Below are positions 52,101-64,000 of a stretch of DNA of 64,000 nt, piece after piece; within the stretch, counting starts at the first letter, position 1, and every line of letters starts with the position of its first letter. The notes beneath the pieces were generated by a model. It made no database searches. It had not been told where the DNA came from and saw only the letters and a program-made list of their open reading frames with translations. The translations under genes and the position numbers were made by a program. This DNA is from Microglena sp. YARC (taxonomy: Eukaryota > Chlorophyta > Chlorophyceae > Chlamydomonadales > Chlamydomonadaceae). The stretch spans positions 56,773,836 to 56,837,835 of the forward strand of contig CM039464.1 in assembly GCA_022414725.1 (NCBI GenBank), in the 5' to 3' direction.

Positions 52101-55100
52101 TAGGTTTTTGCCCGCGAGACACAAATCCCGACCCTTCATGATCACAAACCTGGACCCGTTTGACCCAAACCCCCTGGACCTTGTCCCAACCCAAACGATC
52201 CCAAAAACCCTTGACACCCCCTTTGTGAGAGAAACAACATCGATCGAAAACCTACCCTTTGACCCGCAGACTTTACACCATTGTTGTGACTCCTCATACC
52301 AGACCCCGTCTGTGGACCTTTGTCCCAAACCTCGACACTACTTGCACCCTTTGACACCAGACCCTGGGACCCTTTGACCTGGACCCTTTGACCCAAACCC
52401 TGGACCCAACTTTAACCATAACCCCGGACCCTTCGAGCCAAACCTTAGACCCTTATGATCACACAGGACCCTCATCGCATTAGACCCAAACACACAGGCA
52501 CCCTTTGATTCGCAAAACCTGAGGACCCTTTGACCCAAACCTGGATTCTTTGTAACCCGCAAACCTGGACCCTTTGACCCAGACCTAGACCCTTGACCCA
52601 GACCTGGACTTCTAACCTTTGACCCAACCTGGACCCTTTGACCCAAACCCTGGACCCTTTAAACCCAGACCTGGACCGGTCGACCCAAAACCTAGATCAC
52701 ATTTGAATCAGACCTGGAGACCCTTTTGACACAACAACCTAGACCCTTTGATCCCAAACGCTGGATTCCTTTTGACCGAAACCCTGGACCCTTTGAGAAC
52801 CCAAACCTGGACCCTTTGACACAAACCTGGAAGTCCTTTGAGCAACAAACCTGGACCCCTTTGACCCCAAAACCTGGGTCCCGTCGACCCAAACATTTGA
52901 TCATAGCCAAACCTGGACCCTTTGACACAACTTGGAGGATCCCAAAACCTGGACCCTTTGACCCAGACCTTTGACCCTTTGGACCCCAAAACCTTGACCC
53001 TTTGACCCATAACCACATAGACCCTTTTGACACAAATCCTGGACCCTTCGATCGCCAAGACCTGGACCCTGTGGACCCAAGACATGTACCCTTCGACCCC
53101 CAATGACCTGGACCTTTGACACCAAACGCTGGACCTTCTCACCCCCCCCAAACCTGGACCCCCGACCAAACCTGGACCCTTTCGTACCAGCGCTATCCCA
53201 AAACTGGACCCTTTGAAGAGACCTTGCACCCTTTGGACCCAAACCTTGGTCCTTTGACCCAAACCTTGGACCCTTTAACCAAACCCGGATTCACCCGCCT
53301 TCGAGCCTAATAACCTATATGACCCTTTGATCACAAACCTTGGACCCTTCTGACCAAACCAGGCGACCCTTTGATCAAACCTGGACCCTTTGAACCCCAA
53401 AAACTCGAGATTCTTTAACCCACCTCTGGACCCTTAGACCTAGGACCTAGACCCTTTGAGCCCAGACCTGGACCCTTTGACCCCAACCTGGGACCCTTTG
53501 ACCCAAACCTGGACCTCTTTAACCCAAACCCGGAACTGGACCGGTCGACCCAAAACCCAGACACTGTTGAATCAGACCTGGACCCCTTTGGACCAAGCTC
53601 ACCTAGACCCTTTGATCCCAACCGGAACTTCCTTGACCGAAACCTGGACCCTACCAAAGACCTGGACTTTGACTTGGGACCCTTTAAAGACCACCTGGTC
53701 CTTTTTGACCCATATACCAAAGACTTTGAGGACCCTTTGAACAAACCCGACCTGACGCCTTTGACCCAAACCTGACCCTTTTGACCCCGAACTGACTGGA
53801 CCCTTTGACAAACCTGGAACCCTTTGACACAAACCTAGGACAGACCTGGACCTTTGACCCAAACCTGGACTCCTTTTAACCCAAACCTGGACCCTTTGAA
53901 CCAAACCTGGACCCCTTTCGACCTAAACCTGGACCCTTTGGACACAACCTGGACTTTTGACACAAACTGGACCTGTCGCGCAAGATCCAAACCTGGACCC
54001 TTTGACACAAATTGGACCCTTCGATCCCAAAACCTGGACCCTTTGACCGCGAGGACCTTGACCCTTTGACCCAACTTGACCCTTGACCCACACAACTAGA
54101 CCCTTGACCCACAAACCTGGACCCTTCGATCCAAAACCTGACCCTTGACCTCAGAAGCCATGGACCCTTCGACCCAAAACCTGGGAACCCTTTGACCAGA
54201 CAAACCTTGGACCTCTTCCCACCCCAAACCTGGACCCATTTGACACAAACCATGGACTCCTTCCGATCCAAACTTGGAACCCTTTGTAACCCAAACCTGA
54301 CCCTTTAAACCCAGACTGGACCGGTCGAACCCAAAACTTAGACTACTTTGAATCAAGACTGGGACCCTTTGACCCAAACCTAAGACCCCTCTGATCCCAT
54401 AAACCTGATCCTTTGAACGAAACCTGACCCTTTGACCCAAACCTAGACCTTACACCAAAACCTGTGACCTGTACACAGGACCCTGGACCCTTTGACTCCA
54501 AACCTGGCCCTTTGACCCAAACCTGGGACCTGGACCTTTGACCACAACCTGCAAACCTCGACACAAAAACCTGGACCCTACCCAAAACCTGGGCCCGTCG
54601 ACCCACAACTGATCCCAACCTGACCCTTTTGACACAAAAACTTGGACCCTTCGATCGCAACCTGGACCGCTTCGACCCAGCACCTTGACCCTTTGACCCC
54701 AAACCTTGACCCCCCTTGAAAACCCAACAACCTAGACTTGGACACACAACATGGACCCTTCGATCCAACCTGGAACCTTGACCCACGACATGACCCTTCG
54801 ACCCACACCCTGGACCCTTGCACACAAACCTGAACCCTTTCACCAATACTGGACCCATTGAACCCAAACTGACCCTTCCGACCCCAAAACCTGGACCTTT
54901 GACCCAGACCTTGACCTCTTGACCAGACTGCACCCTTCTGACCCCAAACCTGGACTCCTTTGACCCAAACCGACACTTTAAAACCGACCTGGACCAGCGA
55001 CCCAAAAACCTAGACACTTTGATCAGGACCTGGACCACTTTGACCAAACCAAGACCCTTGATCCCAGGAGCCTGAGATCCTTTTGACGAACTGACCCTTT

Positions 55101-55830
55101 GACCCAAACCTGGACCCTTTGACCCAAACTCTAGACCTATGGATCTCAAAATGAAGACCCTTTGACGCCGGACCTGGGGACCCCTTATGACCCCAAACCT
55201 GGGACCCCTTTGCACCAGAACCTGGACCCTTTAACCCAAACCCGGAACTCTTCGAGCCAAAACCATAAGACCCTTTGCATCTCAAACCTGGACCCTTTTT
55301 TGACCCAAACATGGACCCCTTTGAGCCTAGACCCGCGACGTATAACCCAAACCTGGTACCCTTTGACACAAACCAGACCCTTTATTTCACTAACCTGAGA
55401 CCCTCTTGACCCCACGACCTTAACAAACAATGGACCCTGGACCCGACCTGAGACCCTTCCTTTATCCCAAAAACTGGGTACCCTTTTGTGTACACCAAAC
55501 CTAGACCCCTGTCTTGGGATTAACTAGACTCTGCTGGAGCGCTTTGTGACAGCATTCAAGCATACTTGTGGGACCCTTTTTGTGCACCAGATACAGCCCG
55601 TGGACCCATTGACACACACCTACCCTTCGACCCAAACCTGGACCCTTTACCCAGACTTCGTTGACCCTTGACCCAAAACCTGGTCCTTTGACCCAATGAC
55701 TCTTAAGAGCCACTTGTGTAACCGAAACCCAAGAGCTAACTGTCGTTAAGTGAGCTCAACTAGAACCCTTGATTCACAATACCTGGACCTTTGACCCAGA
55801 AACCAGGACCCTTTGATTATTTTGTAGTAA
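49173..55830. repeat. 20-bp satellite array, second copy
   Basis: The same 20-mer family and order of variants as from 2973 onward. Regular to about 50.3 kb, then increasingly corrupted. The array decays to isolated words (ggaccctttgaccc) by 55.5-55.8 kb. Confidence 0.93.
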
Positions 55831-55971
55831 TGGATGTCCTTTAACTACAATATGAGAGCTCGATTCATCTTAACCGCATAGGTGATCCTGGACGGCGGCA
55901 TACGTCTGTACGGACCGTGTAGGACCGCTTGAGCCGCAAGGACTGTGACCCTATCTCTGCATGCGTTCTTG

Positions 55972-56971
55972 NNNNNNNNNNNNNNNNNNNNNNNNNNNNN
56001 NNNNNNNNNNNNNNNNNNNNNNNNNNNNNNNNNNNNNNNNNNNNNNNNNNNNNNNNNNNNNNNNNNNNNNNNNNNNNNNNNNNNNNNNNNNNNNNNNNNN
56101 NNNNNNNNNNNNNNNNNNNNNNNNNNNNNNNNNNNNNNNNNNNNNNNNNNNNNNNNNNNNNNNNNNNNNNNNNNNNNNNNNNNNNNNNNNNNNNNNNNNN
56201 NNNNNNNNNNNNNNNNNNNNNNNNNNNNNNNNNNNNNNNNNNNNNNNNNNNNNNNNNNNNNNNNNNNNNNNNNNNNNNNNNNNNNNNNNNNNNNNNNNNN
56301 NNNNNNNNNNNNNNNNNNNNNNNNNNNNNNNNNNNNNNNNNNNNNNNNNNNNNNNNNNNNNNNNNNNNNNNNNNNNNNNNNNNNNNNNNNNNNNNNNNNN
56401 NNNNNNNNNNNNNNNNNNNNNNNNNNNNNNNNNNNNNNNNNNNNNNNNNNNNNNNNNNNNNNNNNNNNNNNNNNNNNNNNNNNNNNNNNNNNNNNNNNNN
56501 NNNNNNNNNNNNNNNNNNNNNNNNNNNNNNNNNNNNNNNNNNNNNNNNNNNNNNNNNNNNNNNNNNNNNNNNNNNNNNNNNNNNNNNNNNNNNNNNNNNN
56601 NNNNNNNNNNNNNNNNNNNNNNNNNNNNNNNNNNNNNNNNNNNNNNNNNNNNNNNNNNNNNNNNNNNNNNNNNNNNNNNNNNNNNNNNNNNNNNNNNNNN
56701 NNNNNNNNNNNNNNNNNNNNNNNNNNNNNNNNNNNNNNNNNNNNNNNNNNNNNNNNNNNNNNNNNNNNNNNNNNNNNNNNNNNNNNNNNNNNNNNNNNNN
56801 NNNNNNNNNNNNNNNNNNNNNNNNNNNNNNNNNNNNNNNNNNNNNNNNNNNNNNNNNNNNNNNNNNNNNNNNNNNNNNNNNNNNNNNNNNNNNNNNNNNN
56901 NNNNNNNNNNNNNNNNNNNNNNNNNNNNNNNNNNNNNNNNNNNNNNNNNNNNNNNNNNNNNNNNNNNNNNN
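55972..56971. other. Assembly gap of exactly 1000 N
   Basis: A round placeholder number, so the true distance is probably unknown. 55831-55971 before it is short unique sequence. Frames drawn through the gap are meaningless. Confidence 1.
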
Positions 56972-58300
56972 ACAAAACAGAGAGGAAGGAAGGAAGGAGA
57001 GAGAGCTAGTAGAAAAAGCCGTAAGAAGAGCATCAAAAATGAAGAAGAAGGAGCGAGCAAAGTAATAAGGGAGAGGAGCATAAGAGAAAGCAGGAGAAAA
57101 GGAAAGAGGAGGAGAGAGTCAGTAGCAAGGAGAGACAGAGCAGTAGTTAGGCCGCAGACCAAAAAAGAGAGAAGATGACAGGTAGACAAGTAAAGAAAAA
57201 AGAGAAACTGAGAGAGAAGAAAGCCAGAAGCAACAGAAGCAAGAAGCCATTAACACAAGAGAGAGGGACGACATGGAAGACATAGCGCGTAGAGCACAAA
57301 AGAAGCAAGAAGGATGAGGAGGCAGAGAGTAGAGAGAAGATAAAAAGCAGAAGCAGGCGAGAAAAGGTGAAGAGAGAAAGAGAACAGGAAGCAGGAAAGG
57401 AAGAGAGAGTAAGAACAAAAAGTACAAGCAGAGAGAGAGACAGAGAGAAAGCAGAGAAGTAGCAGGGATAGAAAGACAGGAAAGAAGAAAGAACAAGAAA
57501 AACAAAGAGTAGAAAGGCAAGACAGAGAGAAAGAAGAAAGAGAGAGAGATAGAAGAGAGAGAGAGCAGAAGAGAGACGGAAGGAAAGAGGAGAGAGATAG
57601 AACAGCAAGACAGAGAAGAATAAGAAGAGAAGAGAGAAGAGAGCCAGAACCTCAAGTAAGAGCAGGAGTAGAGTCTTTGCAGAAAGAAGTCTTTCAGAGT
57701 CGATCTAGTCGCAACAAGTGTTACGGGATGACGCATGTGGAGGGGACGCGAGGGTAGAAGGCAGAAGCAAGGGAGGAAAAGAAAAGCGAAGAGGCAGAAA
57801 GGACAGCTCATGAAGAAGAGGAAAGAGGCAAGGGAAGAGAAGAGGAGTGAAAAAGAAAAGAGAAGAAACAAAAGAAGGAGTAGAGAGCAAGATAGAAGAG
57901 AAGTACTAAGCAGAGGAGAAGAGGAGGGAGGAGAAGAGGAGGGGAAAAGAGGGGAAGAGAGAGAGAGGAGGAGAAATAGAAGGAAGAGGAAAGAGGGTAG
58001 CAGAAGAAAAGAGCAGAAGAGAGCAGAAGAGAAGAGGAGGGGGGCGGAAGAGGGGGGGGCCGGGGGAGGGGGGGGGGGTAGGGGCAGGAGAGGAGAGAGA
58101 GAAGAGGATTAGAGAAAGCAACAAAAGAGACATAAGTTAGGCAGAGAGAGATAGAACAGATCAAGGTGAGAGAGGAGCACTAGAAGAACAAGGAAAAACC
58201 AAGTAAGAAGCAGGAGGAAGAGTAAAGTAGGACGAGCAAGCAGAAGAGAAGAGAGCAAGACAAGTAGATACAGAGGAAGTAAGAATAGCAAGAAGTAAGT
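56972..58300 (+). repeat. Polypurine (GA-rich) tract
   Basis: About 1.3 kb in which the + strand is almost only A and G in irregular order, with scattered C and T. No fixed period. It can form triplex DNA, and directly adjoins the gap, so it may also be a low-quality read end. Arg/Glu/Lys-rich (+) and Ser/Leu/Phe-rich (-) frames are compositional. Confidence 0.85.
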
Positions 58301-59450
58301 GCGTGGTAGGCAAGGCGCAAGGTTTCTCACTTTCGTCGCGGGACTTAAGCCGGACCTTCTCTACGGGGACAAAGCGGGAGTCAGGAACGCACGAGATCAT
58401 GAACACCACGAAGTATGGATTAAGACGCCCATGCAAAACGCAATTTGAATCGGGTTTGGACGCAAAAGGAACCCGACCCCAATTATATTCTTCTCTCTGG
58501 GTCGGTTATCTAATCATTTCCCTTCCTGAACTGCCGCATCCCAAGCGTCCAAAAGAATAGCCAAGTAATGAGTTGAATGTGATATTCGGGAAATAGATAG
58601 TAGCAGATTAGACATTCAAACAGAATTTGTCATGGATGTGCAAATGGCGCAAGGAGTCGCGTCCCTCCTTGTTGATCAAGTGTTCCGGAGCCCGACTTGC
58701 GCCCACTCTCGTGTCTGTCGTCACCCTTTCGCATCGATTGTTGATGATTAGCGTCTCTTAGAACATGCAAACCATATATCAGTTGATAAAAGCAAGAAAA
58801 CCATATCTAACGCTCCACTTTTTATGTTCGCTGATCACCTCTGTCGCCTCCCTCCGGTCGCCTTCATGCGAAGCTGTTCGTCCAAGTTAGGAGTGGCGCA
58901 GTGCAGCCGTGTGGCGAGTGGTACCGCGCAAAGGGTGGAGGCATTGAATTCTTTCAAAACAGAATAATACCGCGAAAGTTACTGAATGAGAAATGTCGCT
59001 GCAGGCTTTTAGCCTCACTGGAAGAAGTTTTGTGACCTAATCCAACCGAATCCGGCCCACCAACAGCGGCTTCGGTTGCCGTAGCTGCCTGTCAGCCCCC
59101 CATGTCCCGTACATATTGATCACTCAGTGACTGCGGTGAAGCCCTCTCCTACCCCCCCCCCCCCCCCTAAACCCTAAACCCCCCCTTCCATCCTTAACCC
59201 CACATCCTGCCCGCCACCCGCACACACCTGGCATGTGGCTTATCTTGGGTCAACACTGGCCTGGATATGACAATGTAATGAAGCTAACTTTTGGGTGGAG
59301 CCGGAAGCCCCCCTTTTGGAGAGCTGTAGCCCCCAAGGCCACCCCGTTGGCCGTTTGTCCGACCACACGAGGCCAACAGTCTCAATTCAGTGTAACTCGT
59401 TTACACAAGCCGGTTGTCTCGGCCAGTTACGGTTAAGTACATAAAATAGT
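58301..59450. other. No recognisable gene
   Basis: Ordinary-looking sequence between the purine tract and the decayed copia copy. Contains a C16 run with a telomere-like word (separate entry). The frame at 59233-59436 has no known domain. Confidence 0.5.
59165..59181 (+). repeat. Short interstitial telomere-like repeat
   Basis: CCCTAAACCCTAAACCC, two and a half units of the plant/algal CCCTAAA telomere repeat, behind a C-run. Could be chance in C-rich DNA or a repaired break. Confidence 0.4.
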
Positions 59451-59789
59451 TATCAGCTTAGACACCTTCAAGAGTGGAAGAGGATACTCGCAGCGGTCAA
59501 ACGCGCCAATCTTTTAACGCAAGATGAGAATGATTAAAGCGACTGGGGGACACACATTAGACACCAGCGGTGAAGGGCGGATACCTGAACCTAACCAGGG
59601 GTACAGGCTATACAGCGCTGTGTTAGGGACCAGGGGACGCAGCCCACCAGGAGCTGTCACTGTGTCATGAAGGATGACACAGTCTACAGGAAGCTGTTAC
59701 TATCTACAGCTATAGTTCTAAGGAAGTACAGAAGTACCGGTAGTCACCAAGACATAAAACGATCGAGTGAACCGCAATTGATGCTGATA
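59451..59789 (-). repeat. 3' LTR of the decayed copia copy
   Basis: 339 bp, TATCAGC...GCTGATA, a perfect 7-bp inverted end pair. Shares blocks with the 321-bp LTRs (gccaatct, 'aaggatgacacagtcta', 'tagttctaaggaagtacagaagta', 'cataaaacg'). Confidence 0.85.
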
Positions 59790-61152
59790 CTCCACCTATG
59801 ACGCAGGTGACATACAATACTACTTCTCCACCTATACACCAGGGTCAGAGAACGATAAAAACTGGTAGCAAACAAAAAAAATTAAGAACGGCTGAAAAAA
59901 ACAGGAAACCAGAAGAAAGCCTTGACTAAAATAAAAGGATGAGAAAAGATGAACCAAAAACCACTGTAGTACTCCGAAATTGTAGCAGCAAAAAACTTGG
60001 ATCATACCGAGCTGAGCTGAAAACAAAATGGAAATGTAACCATCCATGGTAAGCGCAAAAATACTTATTCATCCAGAATAGTAGGCACCAAACCAGAAAA
60101 GCACAGAGAGGCCAAACATAAATCAATCCTTATACCAAAGAAGGGGAACAACGGTGCCTCAAAGATCCGATAACTTAACCTAAAGAAAAGACTGAAATAT
60201 CGTGTGAGAGCAGCACACGAGAGAATCAAAGCCAAAAGGACGCAGACAAGAGGACACTAAAGTCCACTATAAAAAAAAAAAACGATGGAAAAATCCACTA
60301 CCTTAAAAAACTATTCTTAGCATAGAATTCATGGACTAGGCTGGATGAAAAAAACCATGATGAACTGGTTTCTTACTCAAAGATGGAAGTAAGAAAATTT
60401 ATGAAAGTTAATTATCATAAATCCCCATCTACGGCTCTAACCAAAAACAGTCTAGGAGGTGGGTATCGCACCGCAAAGAACTCGTGCACTCAAGACAAAC
60501 CAAGCGCCTAGCCACAAGCAAACCAAACCTGCAGCAATTGAAAAAATCCAAAGGATGCGAAGTTAATATTTCAAGAAACTCGTAACCAACAAAGGAAACT
60601 CAGTTCATTGAACAATAGAAGTTTAGATGTACAGACACAGTACAGAAAACCTGTTGTCCACTTTAAAAATAGGAAACGCAGAAAAAGGACTTAACAGAAT
60701 TTACTGCAAAGGAGGGATTGAAAGGGCACTTGAAATACACTCGGCAGAACAAGAAAGATGTGAGCTGCGGTACATCGGCAAGTACAACTGCAAGATTACC
60801 CAGCCCGCCAATTGACAGTAAAATCCGAAGGGAAACAACAACTACACTCCACAAAAAGTTATAATCACCTGAGGGGCTGGTGATTTAAAAAAAGTGTGGA
60901 GTAAAAAGAAATAGCTAATCTATGATGTGCTCCACCGAATGAACCATCTGCCTATGGAACTAAGAGTCAGAAACCATCAAGACGCTATAACGGTGTCTGA
61001 ATTAATTTACCACTTCCACCAAAAACCAAGAAAGACAGCTGAAAGGAAGCTGCCTAATCAAAGCGTCGTTACGCTCAACCAATCTAGACTACCCTATAAG
61101 ACAGTTCAGGAGGTGCTGAGGAATAGGCACCCACACATAGGGCCATGTTAAC

Positions 61153-61578
61153 CTACGTATGAGAACCATCAGCTCCATGAGTTTGACAGCTTAGTGGAAG
61201 TAAAGATATATGCACCCACATATAGGTAGTTAATCCCCATGTGCGCAACATTTGTATCAGCAGTAGCAGGTAGTACAGCCCCCAGTGCAGCACTACTGCA
61301 GCACTACTGCCTGGTTGAACAGGGTCGGCTTTCTTTGCCTCTAAATCAATGAATTCTGGGTTGACTGTAACACCCCAGCCATACGCAGTATCAGAGCCAG
61401 ACCAGTGTTCAATGTCATCACTCACACTATCGGTGACGGCTACATCATCGCATAGCCTTATCCGTTGTAAACCACCAGGGACGACAGGGGGCGAAAGGAT
61501 CAACAACGCCCGCGAGCCATCCGAACAGGTGGACGGGGGGTGGCGACTATTAGACAGCGGACCTATGACAGGCTCCAC
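61153..61578 (-). pseudogene. Copia linker remnant
   Basis: Frame with LCDDVAVTDSVSDDIEHWSGSDTAYGW, the counterpart of VRDDVAVADSASDDLEHWSGSDTAYGW at the start of the RT frame near 19.9 kb (each in two blocks of under 20 residues that match). It then shifts frame where the intact copy reads on into the RT. Confidence 0.75.
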
Positions 61579-61909
61579 TATGACCTAAGGCTGATCAAAT
61601 CCTAGAGCTCCACCGATAAAACATGGCACAGAGGAGGGCCTGGCGACCCCCTAAGATTCGGGTAAATTATAATTCGGAAATACAACTCCCACCCACCCTA
61701 AAACTTCACACACAATACAGCATGATCAGTCCCTGGTCTGGAATGCAATCTGGATACATCCCAGCCAGGACAGCCATCAACAATTGGGGTTGTTAAAGGG
61801 CGTAGGGAATTACCGGCTACGCTAACATATCACCGTTTGATGACAGGAAGGATGCAAGCGGGCACGGGGACCCATACTAATGGGAGAGCCCAGAAAGACA
61901 GTTTAGAAC

Positions 61910-62179
61910 TTAACTGGATATAGAGAGTACATCACTACTCACTACTAACTGGCGCAACATCGGAACCCAAATATAATAACCCTTACTCACCAGGGAATAC
62001 CCAACCAGTCTACCAAATAATGCCCTTTTATCAAGCTTGTTGCGTTTCTTCCCATTTACTAAGGTGACATAGCAAGGGCAACCAAAAACACGCAACAACG
62101 ACACATTAGGAACCACACCGTAGAACATCTCATAAAGAGTATGCCACCCTAGTTGTACAGCCGATTGCGAAGATAACAC
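61910..62179 (-). pseudogene. Copia integrase C-terminal remnant
   Basis: Has GWHTLYEMFYGVVPNVSLL, RVFGCPCYVTLVNGKKRN, then LDKRALFGRLVGYSLVSKGY. It supplies the part that is missing or interrupted in the younger copy. Further remnants of the linker lie at 61600-61900 and of the integrase core at 62230-62340. Confidence 0.8.
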
Positions 62180-62340
62180 ACTAGCACTCTGCTGAGAAGT
62201 GTCATCATCAACAACTCATGCACTGCCACAACTAATCGAGATCAACCATGCCTCTATACCACTTAACTAAAAATTCCTAAGCCCTATCAGAACTCAAACA
62301 CTTGAACACAAACTCATGTAGCAGAGGCATACACCTAAGG

Positions 62341-62881
62341 GGGGGGGGGGCACCCAAGACCAGGGGCACGGTAAGACAAAGACGCGACGTTGTCGAACGA
62401 CGGAACGTACCCAGGATCCTTTGGGCCCCTAAGAGAGAGAAATATCCACGCCAAAGAATCTCCACGGCCGCTGGACTAGGGCCTCCACATCGGCTCCCAG
62501 CATGGGCGATGTCCGGCGCTGCGAAACCTGGGATCACAGAAGGTGGGGAAGCGTTAGGGATAAGTCGAGATTCGGGGTATGGGAGAATGGAGACGAGGAT
62601 GAAAGTGCAGCAAGTCGCAGCAAGTCGCACCAGGTGCAGAAAATCGCACCAATGGCAGAAAATCGCAAATCGCAAGGGCAGAATTCGAAAATTTATCGCT
62701 AGGATGCGAAGAGCAGAGCCGAGGCATGTAAAGGTCCTAATATCCCGCCGTCGACGATCAGTCAATCCCAAGTCCCCCCCTCTATCGCTCGACTTACCCG
62801 GTTGGGGGGTAGAGGGAGCAGCACCCGTAGTTGTGCTGACCATACCCCCCTGCTTCCTACCACCTCCAGAATCTCCAGGTC
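62341..62881. other. No recognisable gene
   Basis: Starts with a G-run at the copia breakpoint. Open frames on both strands are Arg- or Pro-rich without a known domain. Short tandem words 'agcaagtcgc' and 'cagaaaatcgca' near 62610-62670. Confidence 0.5.
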
Positions 62882-63020
62882 GGTCGTTCGCGTAGGTCGT
62901 TCGCGTAGGTCGTTCACGGTAGGTCGTTCGCGTAGGTCGTTCGCGTAAGGTCGTTCGCGTAGTCGTTCACGTAGGTCGTTCGCGTAGGTCGTTCGCGTAG
63001 GTCGTTCGCGTAGGTCGTTC
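62882..63020 (+). repeat. 13-bp tandem repeat
   Basis: Ten copies plus a partial of GGTCGTTCGCGTA, a few with one inserted, deleted or changed base (cacg for cgcg). Confidence 0.93.
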
Positions 63021-64000
63021 TCCTCTGGCGAACCCTACGGCAAACCCTACGGCAGTGCCGGCGATCCGCCAGCTTGATCGAAAAAATTCTCCAGAAGGTA
63101 GCACAGAGCCACTAGAGCGCAAGCTCATGCCAGTAGCCGACCGTCGGCTGGGCAGAGCAAAGGGGGTCACAAACGACGTAAGTAAGTATGGCACTAGCGG
63201 CACGCACGACGGCATCTTTCCCGAGTATATAGAAAATTCCGAAAAAATGCAAAAGAAGGGTAGGTAAATTCCGCGACTGTCTAGCGATGGCCCGGGCTAT
63301 TTGTTTTTGTGGGCGTTCTGTCCTCTTTCTCTCAAATGATCATGCAGTACCAACAATTCGCCTAAGATTCGGGAGCTGACGCGACCATCACTGCGTGACG
63401 GGAGGTTACACGAATGGATAAGAAAACATACGACAAAATACGACAAAATACGATTCATTACACTTTGTTACACCTTTCTACTCTCCGCGCAGGATGCGAC
63501 TGATATACCGGTTACCGTTCCGCCCCCGCTACTCGCAGGAGGAGGAGTGGTTGCCCACAGTATCGTGGTTGCCCCTGCAGTACTGCAGTACTGCTTCGCG
63601 TTAGGCCCTTTGTGCATCCTGCTCCGTCCAGGAGCAGGAGGTACCGTGGTTGCCCCTGCATCAGTCGTGGTTGCCCCTGCAGTAGTCGTTGGAATTGTCT
63701 GTGGGAGCTGACCGCGAGTCCCGCCAGAAGGAAGAAAAAGAATGACGAAAGAATGACGAATGAATGACTCCGCGCGACTCAAAAATGAAGATTCGGGGCA
63801 TGCCAACTACGACCCCCAAAGGACAGCGTGGCTGAGAGTCAAGAGGGAGTCGCGTCAGCTCCCGTCACGTAGTGATGACTCGCGGCATACTTAATTACAC
63901 TTCGTTACACATTTCTACCCCCATATGTACATATATATATATGTAATTACATATACATTTCTACTCTCCCCGACAGGAACCCCGACAGGAACCAGCTGCA
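63021..64000. other. Block of short direct and inverted repeats, no clear gene
   Basis: GGGAGCTGACGCGAC at 63371-63385 is inverted at 63849-63863; the adjoining catcact(g/a)cgtgacgggag at 63386-63404 is inverted at 63859-63877. 'ttacact(t)tgttacac' and 'ttacacttcgttacac' with 'tttctac' are direct repeats near 63460 and 63895. 'gtggttgcccctgca' occurs three times plus a variant (63545-63690). The minus frame 63468-63806 through these is Thr/Ala/Gly-rich and has no known domain. Confidence 0.5.

Larger units (their letters stand above)
59451..62340 (-). mobile_element. Decayed, 5'-truncated copia copy
   Basis: Has a 3' LTR, the doubled polypurine tract, and remnants of the integrase-RT linker and integrase in the order of the element at 17429-37921, but the RT/RNase H region is not recognisable in 59.8-61.1 kb. 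At the right it stops within the integrase core (FVFKCLSSDRA) at a G-run. It shows the copia sequence without the LINE, and so defines that insertion site. Confidence 0.8.

Noticed and set aside
55845..57189. Frames of 350-410 codons
   Set aside because: They consist mostly of the 1000-N gap.
57119..58164. Ser/Leu/Phe-rich minus frames that look like membrane proteins, and Arg/Glu/Lys-rich plus frames
   Set aside because: By-products of the polypurine tract; no start context, domain or conservation.

Overview
This is nuclear DNA of a eukaryote, most likely a green alga (chlorophyte or prasinophyte). The evidence is intronless H2A and H2B genes in a divergent pair, three types of histone genes whose transcripts end in the 16-nt 6-bp-stem/4-nt-loop histone hairpin, a LINE with the dual-endonuclease layout of the algal Dualen (RandI) clade, and Ty1/copia elements. 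I cannot name the species. Confident host genes are few: H2B (39300-39668), H2A (39935-40324) and a 5'-truncated H3 (2618-2950, with a second broken copy at 48805-49139). An AP2-like exon lies at 13472-13891. Nearly everything else is repeats.

Layout. 1-640 is the end of a 52-bp CA-rich minisatellite. 641-2617 is spacer with long G-runs and a 79-bp triplicate. The H3 remnant runs directly into a 20-bp satellite array of about 9.8 kb (to 12840). A 5'-truncated LINE tail with a 9-bp target duplication is at 13087-13346, followed by several tRNA-like SINE-type repeats (14225-15705). 17429-37921 is one Ty1/copia insertion with a 5-bp target duplication (GAAAC). A 9.6-kb LINE (20511-30087) interrupts its integrase region, and a 4.1-kb CACTA-like DNA transposon (33561-37702, 3-bp duplication AAA) splits its 5' LTR. 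The H2B/H2A pair follows at 39.3-40.4 kb. After it come a LINE endonuclease fragment, a solo LTR inserted in a 32-bp perfect hairpin, a hAT-like MITE, and two diverged copies of an AT-rich repeat. At 46183 the sequence of position 1 starts again and continues to about 55.8 kb. It becomes increasingly indel-ridden and stops just before a 1000-N gap (55972-56971). After the gap come about 1.3 kb of nearly pure purine sequence, an old decayed copia copy (59451-62340), a 13-bp tandem array and a small block of direct and inverted repeats.

How the parts relate. The LINE is the most interesting object. Read on the minus strand it encodes a first ORF with what looks like a Josephin-type cysteine protease (Cys391/His524/Asp537 of the open frame), then an APE-type endonuclease, reverse transcriptase (YADD), RNase H, a zinc-knuckle region and a restriction-like endonuclease. 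The two copia LTRs differ at 1 of 321 positions, so the copia insertion is young and both nested elements are younger still. Even so, the LINE ORF2 is broken by many frame changes. With the uncorrected-looking second copy of the first 9.5 kb, this suggests that part of the frame damage is residual long-read error, not decay.

Limits: all homology calls are by eye from motifs. Frame breaks and repeat copy numbers are as given in the sequence and may include assembly error.
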